This document shows positions 6,171 to 10,603 of a DNA stretch of 10,603 nucleotides, piece by piece. Every line of letters starts with the position of its first letter. The first letter of the stretch is position 1. The DNA comes from CAZHGD01 sp964531735. GTDB lineage: Bacteria; Armatimonadota; UBA10988. Both the position numbers and the translations under genes were made by a program. Location of the stretch: the NCBI GenBank assembly GCA_964531735.1, contig CAZHGD010000222.1:1-10603 (forward strand), written 5' to 3'. Below the pieces are notes generated by a model that had not been told where the DNA came from, made no database searches, and saw only the letters and a program-made list of their open reading frames with translations.

Positions 6171-6680
6171 ATGAAGCGAATGCGATGGATGCTGGCCGGG
6201 TTGGCGGCGTTGGCAGCCGCTTGGGCGGCTGGGCCGGCGGTGGACAGTCAGGCGCCGCCGCTGAAGATCGAGCCGCTGAACATCGACGGCGGCGCGCTGG
6301 ACGTCATCGAGAAGGCCAACGGCAAGCCGTGCGTGGTCTTCCTGGTGCCGCAGCCCGACGAGGAGGCCGGCAAGCTGGCCATCGGCCTGGAGCAGGGCTA
6401 CCAGAAGCTGAAGGCCACCGGGTTCACCGCGGCCGCCGTGTTCGTGGGCGGCGACGAGATCAAGGACGCGGTCAAGAAGGGCTGCCAGGAGCACCAGGTG
6501 CAGATCCCCGTGGCCGTGGTCAGCGCCGACAGCGAGCTGCTCAAACCGTGGAAGCTCGGTGATGAGACCCGCAACCTGATGGTCTTCATCAAGGGCGGCA
6601 AGATCAAGGAGTGCTTGGAGAACGTCGGCGAAGGCGATCGCGACAAGATCATGGCCGCCGCGCTGAAGATCCTCCAGTAG
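6171..6680 (+). CDS. Exported thioredoxin-fold protein lacking CXXC
   Basis: 169 residues from the ATG at 6171, preferred over an upstream in-frame GTG because AGGAG (6160-6164) lies six bases before it and because it gives a clean signal peptide. That peptide has MKRMR, then a hydrophobic Leu/Ala stretch to about residue 20, and probable cleavage near residues 20-25. The mature part has a thioredoxin-like order: GKPCVVFLVPQP (strand 1, 51-62), a helix with EQGYQKLK, FTAAAVFVGG (strand 2), VQIPVAVVSADSELLKPWKLG (110-130, with the cis-Pro-like IPVAV) and RNLMVFIKGGKI (134-145). Where redox-active family members have CXXC, this has PQPDEE, so disulfide exchange by the usual mechanism is unlikely. 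Cys54, Cys105 and Cys148 remain. The closest broad family is TlpA/AhpC-like extracytoplasmic proteins; the exact role is unknown. It converges on the Hsp70 gene with only 18 bases between. Confidence 0.75.
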   Translation: MKRMRWMLAGLAALAAAWAAGPAVDSQAPPLKIEPLNIDGGALDVIEKANGKPCVVFLVPQPDEEAGKLAIGLEQGYQKLKATGFTAAAVFVGGDEIKDAVKKGCQEHQVQIPVAVVSADSELLKPWKLGDETRNLMVFIKGGKIKECLENVGEGDRDKIMAAALKILQ

Positions 6681-6698
6681 TACAGCCGGCGGGCGCCG

Positions 6699-8489
6699 TC
6701 ACAGCAGGTAGTCGAAGAACATCAACTCGGCGGCGAGTTGCCGGTCGAGCGTCTCGATCTCCGGTGCGGCGGCGCCGACTGCCAGGGCCACGCTCAAGCG
6801 GTCGCGCAGGGCTTTGAGTACTTCGGTCTCCTGGTTGTCCTGCTGCGCCAAAACGCGGTTGGCCAGACCGATCCGGCGGCGGGCCTCGCGGGCCGCCGCC
6901 GGTTCGTCGTCGACCCGGGCGGCCGCGTGCGACTCCGGAGGCCCGACCGGCCGCGCCGGCCCGTCGTCACCGAAGACGGCGCGCAGCAGATCCTCCAGTT
7001 CGACACGCTCCTCGGCGGTCAGTACGGCCGACTGCCAGTCCACCACCTCACTGAACACCTGGCCGGCGGTCACGTCGCGAGCGGTGGCGGTGAGCAGTCC
7101 GTCCTCGCGGTACTCGAAGGTGACCTCGATGGGGCAGTCCTCGCTCGGGCGCTTCGGCGACAGCGGCACGGCGATGCGGCCGACGGCGGCGTTCTCCTCG
7201 CTGTCCGGGTTCAGGTAGTCGTTGCCCTCCACGATGCGCACCATGACCTCCTCGGCGAAGTCGGCCACCGGGAAGTAGGCCCGCACGTTCCGGTTCGGGA
7301 TCTTGGTGCCGTGCTCGATCACCGGTTCGAGGTAGCGCCGGCCGGTGCGCGGGTCCACCGGCTCGGTACACAGCGAGTGCTCCAGGCAGACCTGGTAGTC
7401 GAGTTCGGCCGTATGCGCCGCGCCTTGCAGGATGCCCGCCACGATGGCCGCGCCCTCGGCGACGCAGGTCATCGGGTTGACGCGGTCGAACGACTCGGCG
7501 GGGCGCTGTAGCAGGTCCTCCACGAACGCGCGCACCGCCGGCATCCAGGTGGTGCCGCCGACCAGCAGTACATGGTCGAGGTCGCTCGGCAGCATCTTGG
7601 CATCGGCCAGCGCCTCGCGCACGGGCTCGGCTGTCCGCAGGAGCAATGGCCGAGCCAGCGTCTCCAACTCCTCGCGCGCCACCTGCTCATGGACGTGGAC
7701 GCCCGGGGCCAGGTTCTCCACGTCGACGCGTGCCATCTGGGCGTCGCTGAGCGCAATCTTGGCCTGCTCGCAGGCCAGCCGCAGGTGCAGTGCGGCATAG
7801 GGCTCGGCGAGCACCGCTGCCACCGCCGGCAGCCGGACGGCGACCAACTGCTCGGCCAGGGCCCAGTCGAGATCGTCGCCACCGCAGCGGCGCAAGCCGC
7901 GCGAGGCGAGTTCCTCGAAGATGCCGTGGTGCGCCCGCAGCACCGTCACATCGAGCGTGCCGCCGCCGAAGTCGTAGACCAGGATGCGCACGTCATCGCC
8001 GGCGGCGGCCCGGCCCAGACCGTAGGCCATCGCCGCCGCGGTGGGCTCGTTGATCAGGTTGAGCACGCGCAGGCCGGCGGCGCCGGCGGCCACCTTGGTG
8101 GCGTTGCGCTGCACACCTTTCGAGTTGGCCGGCACGGTCACCACGGCGCTAACTAGCGGCTGCCCGACCGCGGCCTCGGCCTCGCCGCGCAGATGGCGGA
8201 AGAGGAGGGCGGCCACGAACTCCGGGCGCAGGTGCAGCCCGCCCAGCCCGAGGCGCTCGGTCGAGCCGAGCAGGCGCTTGACCGAGAGGACCTTGGCTGG
8301 TGCGTCGGCCTCTTTGGCCGCCCGCCCGAACAGCCAGTCGCCCTGCCGCGCGAGGGCCACGGCCGACGGCGTGCGGTCTTCACCGAACGAGTTGCGCAGC
8401 ACTTGCGTGGTCAGTCGGCGTGGCTCCTCGACCAGGCGGGCCAGGACGCTGTTGGTGGTGCCGAAGTCGAGGCCCAGGTGCTCAGCCAT
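6699..8489 (-). CDS. Divergent Hsp70 (DnaK-like) chaperone
   Basis: 596 residues, last gene of a four-gene overlapping cluster. The nucleotide-binding domain (about 1-355) is intact by motif: phosphate-1 LGLDFGTTNS (5-14), INEPTAAAMAYGLG (146-159), phosphate-2 VYDFGGGTLD (171-180), CGGDDLD (202-208) and adenosine-binding VLLVGGTTWMP (307-317). The C-terminal half is unlike DnaK. The hydrophobic linker that normally reads VLLLDVTP is replaced by a segment around HTAELDYQVCLE (359-370). The substrate-binding beta domain is recognisable only loosely (GTKIPNRN 394-401, VRIVEGND 417-424, REDGLLTATARD 461-472), and a short helical lid ends in FFDYLL without the usual disordered tail. It should bind and hydrolyse ATP, but coupling to clients may differ from DnaK. 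The start at 8489 overlaps the GrpE-like gene by eight bases; an ATG at 8498 is possible. An open frame further upstream is antisense or out of frame with the GrpE-like gene. It is probably an accessory rather than the housekeeping DnaK. Confidence 0.9.
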   Translation of the reverse strand: MAEHLGLDFGTTNSVLARLVEEPRRLTTQVLRNSFGEDRTPSAVALARQGDWLFGRAAKEADAPAKVLSVKRLLGSTERLGLGGLHLRPEFVAALLFRHLRGEAEAAVGQPLVSAVVTVPANSKGVQRNATKVAAGAAGLRVLNLINEPTAAAMAYGLGRAAAGDDVRILVYDFGGGTLDVTVLRAHHGIFEELASRGLRRCGGDDLDWALAEQLVAVRLPAVAAVLAEPYAALHLRLACEQAKIALSDAQMARVDVENLAPGVHVHEQVAREELETLARPLLLRTAEPVREALADAKMLPSDLDHVLLVGGTTWMPAVRAFVEDLLQRPAESFDRVNPMTCVAEGAAIVAGILQGAAHTAELDYQVCLEHSLCTEPVDPRTGRRYLEPVIEHGTKIPNRNVRAYFPVADFAEEVMVRIVEGNDYLNPDSEENAAVGRIAVPLSPKRPSEDCPIEVTFEYREDGLLTATARDVTAGQVFSEVVDWQSAVLTAEERVELEDLLRAVFGDDGPARPVGPPESHAAARVDDEPAAAREARRRIGLANRVLAQQDNQETEVLKALRDRLSVALAVGAAAPEIETLDRQLAAELMFFDYLL

Positions 8490-9057
8490 CGGCGCCATCC
8501 CAGAGCGGCGGCGCGGTGACCACGACCTTGGCGCGGACCACCGCGTGGTTAGCCTCGGCGCGCCACCAGCCGGCGGCCAGTTCCGCGCTGACGTGCTCGT
8601 TGACGCAGCCGGCGGCGTGCTCGCGGCGGACCACCTCGTGCAGCGTCGGCTGGTAAGGCTGCCCGACGCTGTCGAACGGCAGCACGCCCTCTTCCTCGAC
8701 CAGCGCCCGTAACAGGTCGCGCGGCGCGGCGAGCGAGCGCAGGCGCGCGCACAACTCCTCAGCGTCGGCGTCGTCGGCGGCGCCGGCGACGAGCGTGTCG
8801 AGCCGGCCCGCCACCTCGATGATGGTGCGCAGGACGGCCTCGATGCGCCGTTCGGTGCGCTCCTCAGCGCGGTGCTCAAGGTCACGGAAGGCCTGCGCCG
8901 ACTGCGACAGCCGGTGGTCGAGTACCTCGCTGATGGCCTCGCGCGTCGCAGTGACCTGCTCGCGCAGGGCCTCGGTCTCACTGGCCAGTCGCTGGTGGTC
9001 TTTGTAGGTCGTCTCGCGCAGGCCAATCACCGCCGCTGCGATGTCCGCGATGCTCAT
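8482..9057 (-). CDS. GrpE-like nucleotide exchange factor
   Basis: 191 residues. Residues 15-90 are a long charged heptad-rich helix (coiled coil), the dimerisation stalk expected of GrpE. Residues 118-182 resemble the GrpE head and beta-wing: VEEEGVLPFDSVGQPYQPT (120-138) then LHEVVRRE (139-146), matching the family pattern of FDP(V)GxxFDPxxHEA. A run ending RAKVVVTAP (176-183) matches the closing beta strand, where GrpE usually reads RPAxVxV. Its role would be to release ADP from the Hsp70 encoded immediately downstream. Overall similarity to DnaK-operon GrpE is low, so it is probably a specialised partner. The start overlaps the J-like stop by four bases (ATGA) and has a strong GGGAGGG (9064-9070, reverse) six bases upstream. 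The end overlaps the Hsp70 start, consistent with coupled translation. Confidence 0.82.
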   Translation of the reverse strand: MSIADIAAAVIGLRETTYKDHQRLASETEALREQVTATREAISEVLDHRLSQSAQAFRDLEHRAEERTERRIEAVLRTIIEVAGRLDTLVAGAADDADAEELCARLRSLAAPRDLLRALVEEEGVLPFDSVGQPYQPTLHEVVRREHAAGCVNEHVSAELAAGWWRAEANHAVVRAKVVVTAPPLWDGADG

Positions 9058-9509
9058 GGCTCGCCCTCCCAGGGGTCAAGTTGCTCGATCGCCTGGCGCG
9101 CCGCCAGGGCCCGCAACACCTGCTCGTCAGCGGGCCACTCGTGGCCGGGCCGCGTGGCCAGCCAGGCCGCCACGACAACCGTCGCCGGGTCGCCGGGCAC
9201 GGCCTCCAGCGGGTCCACCGCGTGGTCGGGCGTGGGCGGCAGGAGCGCGGCCAGAGCCGCTGCGAGGCCAGGAGGTGCCTGGGCCGGATCGAGCGGCCAG
9301 TGCCAGCCGGCCACTTCGGCCTCGGCGCGGCGGTCGTCATCGCGCAGCACTTCCAGCGCGGCGTTCAGGGCCTGGCGCGCGGCGTCACTGTCGGCCCCCC
9401 GGCGCGCTGCCTTGTACCGCTGCGCAAAAGCCGTCTCCAGCGCCTCGGGCTCGGCGCGGCGGGCCACGCGGAGCAACCAGAACGGGTCGCCACAGCGTTC
9501 GTCAGGCAT
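9054..9509 (-). CDS. Small J-domain-like protein without HPD
   Basis: 151 residues. Residues 8-66 align by eye with a J-domain: DPFWLLRVARRAEPEALETA (8-27) matches the DxYxxLGVxxxAsxxeIkkA pattern of helices I and II, and ALNAALEVLRDDDRRAEAEV (47-66) matches the AYEVLSDPxxRxxYD pattern of helix III. The invariant HPD between helices II and III is missing; that place reads KAARRGADSD (33-42). The C-terminal half (about 70-151) is Ala/Pro/Trp-rich with no family I recognise. In normal J-proteins HPD stimulates Hsp70 ATPase, so this may be a regulatory or tethering J-like protein; this is inference. The start at 9509 overlaps the TPR gene by eight bases and has GGAAGG-type sequence (9515-9522, reverse) five bases upstream. 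Its end overlaps the GrpE-like start by four bases. The open frame further upstream (to 10202) is a shadow of the TPR gene. Confidence 0.75.
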   Translation of the reverse strand: MPDERCGDPFWLLRVARRAEPEALETAFAQRYKAARRGADSDAARQALNAALEVLRDDDRRAEAEVAGWHWPLDPAQAPPGLAAALAALLPPTPDHAVDPLEAVPGDPATVVVAAWLATRPGHEWPADEQVLRALAARQAIEQLDPWEGEP

Positions 9510-10603
9510 CGTCACCTTCCTTGCCGGCACATGCAGCCGCGTCGGCCGCCTGGCGCCTGGCCTCGGCGGCCTGAGCCGTACACGCGGCCGCATCGCGCGC
9601 GGCGGCCAGCGACGCGGCCCGGTCGAACAGCTCGGCCACCCGGCCAAACGCCTCGGCCAGGGCCCGGGCATGGCGTGCCGGCGGGTTCGGCCGCTGTTGG
9701 AGCGCGGCCCACTGGTGGCTGCGGCGCGCCAGCAGCGCGCCGGCCTGCCGGGCCAGATGGTGGGCCAATCGGGCCTGGGCCTGGCCGGACAGACGCTGGG
9801 CCTGCTCGCGCAGCGCCGGTGACAATGGCAGCGCCAGCACCTCCTGGCACCGTACCCAGGCTTGCTCCCAGTGCGCCACCGGCTCCATCTGCTCGGCCAG
9901 GTTGCCCAGCGCCGCAATCTGGTGCAGCAGCGCCGTGCCTCTGGCGTCGTCCGTGTCGGCCAGCGCTGCGGCGTCGCGCGCCAGGCCGAACTGTGCGAGG
10001 TAGTCCTTCGCCGCCGCGCGGTCACGCAGCGCTTCGCTGACCTGGCGGCCCAGATCGCTGCGCTGCTGTGCCACGGCCAGACTCGCCTCGGGCCGCCGCG
10101 CGGCCACTTCGGCCAGGAACCGCGCCGCCTCGGCGGCGCCCACGGTCTGGGCCAGTACCACCGCGTGGTCCAGTTCCACCTCCAGGCTGTCGCAGAGCGC
10201 AACCAGCCGCTCCGACCGTTGCCGGGCCTCGGCGGCCCGACCCAGGGCCAGCAGCGGGTCGAGCGTGGCCCGCAGCGTCGCGCGGTCGTCCGAGCGCAGG
10301 GCCAAGGCCGCGGTCAGGTGCGCCAACTCGTCGGCGGGCCGCCCGAGACCGCGGTAGAGGCGCGCCAGCTTGTGTGCAGCGGCGAAGCGCAGTGCGTCCG
10401 GTGCGTCTCCGTTGGCAGCCAGTTCCATCTCGCGGTACGCCGCCGCCGCCGTCAGGTCGCCCATGGCCTCGGCCACCACGGCCAGGTTGTGGGCCACCGC
10501 CGGCTGGGCCGAGTCGAGCGTGGCCAGTTCGGCGCGCGCACCGGCCAGATCGCCGCCCGCCGCGAGCAGCCAGGCGCGCAAGGCCACGGTGTCCGGCTCG
10601 GCG
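9502..10603 (-). CDS. TPR-rich protein, N-terminus outside the window
   Basis: 366 codons are visible; the frame continues through the right edge (…AEPDT precedes the GTG at 10587), so the true start is not seen. The visible N-terminal part is Ala/Leu-rich helix pairs with TPR-like spacing, for example AHNLAVVAEAMGDLTAAAAY, AAHKLARLYRGLGRPADELA and LLALGRAAEARQRSERL, with the Gly/Ala at turn positions typical of TPRs. The middle (about residues 130-240 of the visible part) is also helical, and the C-terminus is a long, charged, Ala/Arg/Gln-rich helical region ending GKEGDDA. TPRs bind other proteins, in some systems Hsp70 or Hsp90 tails. No signal peptide can be judged. It is the most upstream visible gene of the Hsp70 cluster and overlaps the J-like gene by eight bases. 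Its promoter, and perhaps more cluster genes, lie beyond the window. Confidence 0.8.
   Translation of the reverse strand, partial: AEPDTVALRAWLLAAGGDLAGARAELATLDSAQPAVAHNLAVVAEAMGDLTAAAAYREMELAANGDAPDALRFAAAHKLARLYRGLGRPADELAHLTAALALRSDDRATLRATLDPLLALGRAAEARQRSERLVALCDSLEVELDHAVVLAQTVGAAEAARFLAEVAARRPEASLAVAQQRSDLGRQVSEALRDRAAAKDYLAQFGLARDAAALADTDDARGTALLHQIAALGNLAEQMEPVAHWEQAWVRCQEVLALPLSPALREQAQRLSGQAQARLAHHLARQAGALLARRSHQWAALQQRPNPPARHARALAEAFGRVAELFDRAASLAAARDAAACTAQAAEARRQAADAAACAGKEGDDA

Noticed and set aside
6681..6698. Terminator between the thioredoxin-like and Hsp70 genes
   Set aside because: Only a 4-bp stem can be drawn in the 18-base gap and no T run is present.
8490..9026. N-terminal extension of the Hsp70 frame
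   Set aside because: It overlaps the GrpE-like gene in another frame and is Arg/Ser-rich; the phosphate-1 motif begins a few residues after the ATG at 8489, as in normal Hsp70s.
8872..10040. Long plus-strand frames opposite the chaperone cluster
   Set aside because: Compositional shadows of the four overlapping minus-strand genes; repetitive Arg/Pro/Gly products.
1..10603. tRNA, rRNA, CRISPR array, intact insertion sequence or riboswitch
   Set aside because: I saw no tRNA cloverleaf sequence, no regularly spaced repeats, no transposase and no leader long enough for a riboswitch; nearly the whole window is coding.

Overview
The window is a compact, GC-rich bacterial chromosome segment with eleven supported protein genes (one cut by the right edge) and almost no intergenic space. 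The pilin-like protein at 168-866 has an N-terminus of the FTLIELLVVIAIIAILAAI type, followed by FPVFAKAREKARQ, a YAQDYDE stretch and a C-terminal H-x9-DG motif. This combination is characteristic of the very large pilin-like families of Armatimonadota and, less closely, Planctomycetota. I infer an Armatimonadota-like organism. There is no ribosomal RNA or other decisive marker in the window.

Left part (1-1936): a secreted pilin-like protein with its own hairpin terminator, then a family-43-like glycosidase. The glycosidase start codon lies inside a perfect 16-bp inverted repeat whose apical loop carries the ribosome binding site. A 12-bp hairpin at 1892-1927 separates this plus-strand pair from the convergent accDA genes.

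Middle part (1937-6698): accD-accA (minus strand, coupled by a one-base TGATG overlap) encode both carboxyltransferase subunits of acetyl-CoA carboxylase. Divergent from them is pheA, a chorismate mutase-prephenate dehydratase-ACT fusion with a near-consensus promoter. The gene lgt (minus strand) converges on pheA and has a promoter so close to its ATG that the transcript may be leaderless. An exported thioredoxin-fold protein without CXXC follows on the plus strand.

Right part (6699-10603, minus strand): four overlapping genes in the order TPR protein (partial), J-domain-like protein without HPD, GrpE-like protein, divergent Hsp70. The stop of each gene overlaps the start of the next by 4 to 8 bases, so they are probably one translationally coupled operon. 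The Hsp70 keeps its ATPase motifs but lacks the usual hydrophobic interdomain linker, and the J-like partner lacks the tripeptide that normally triggers Hsp70 ATP hydrolysis. This looks like a dedicated, non-housekeeping Hsp70 machine and is the best candidate for an under-described system here. The second most interesting item is the start-codon hairpin at 902-941.
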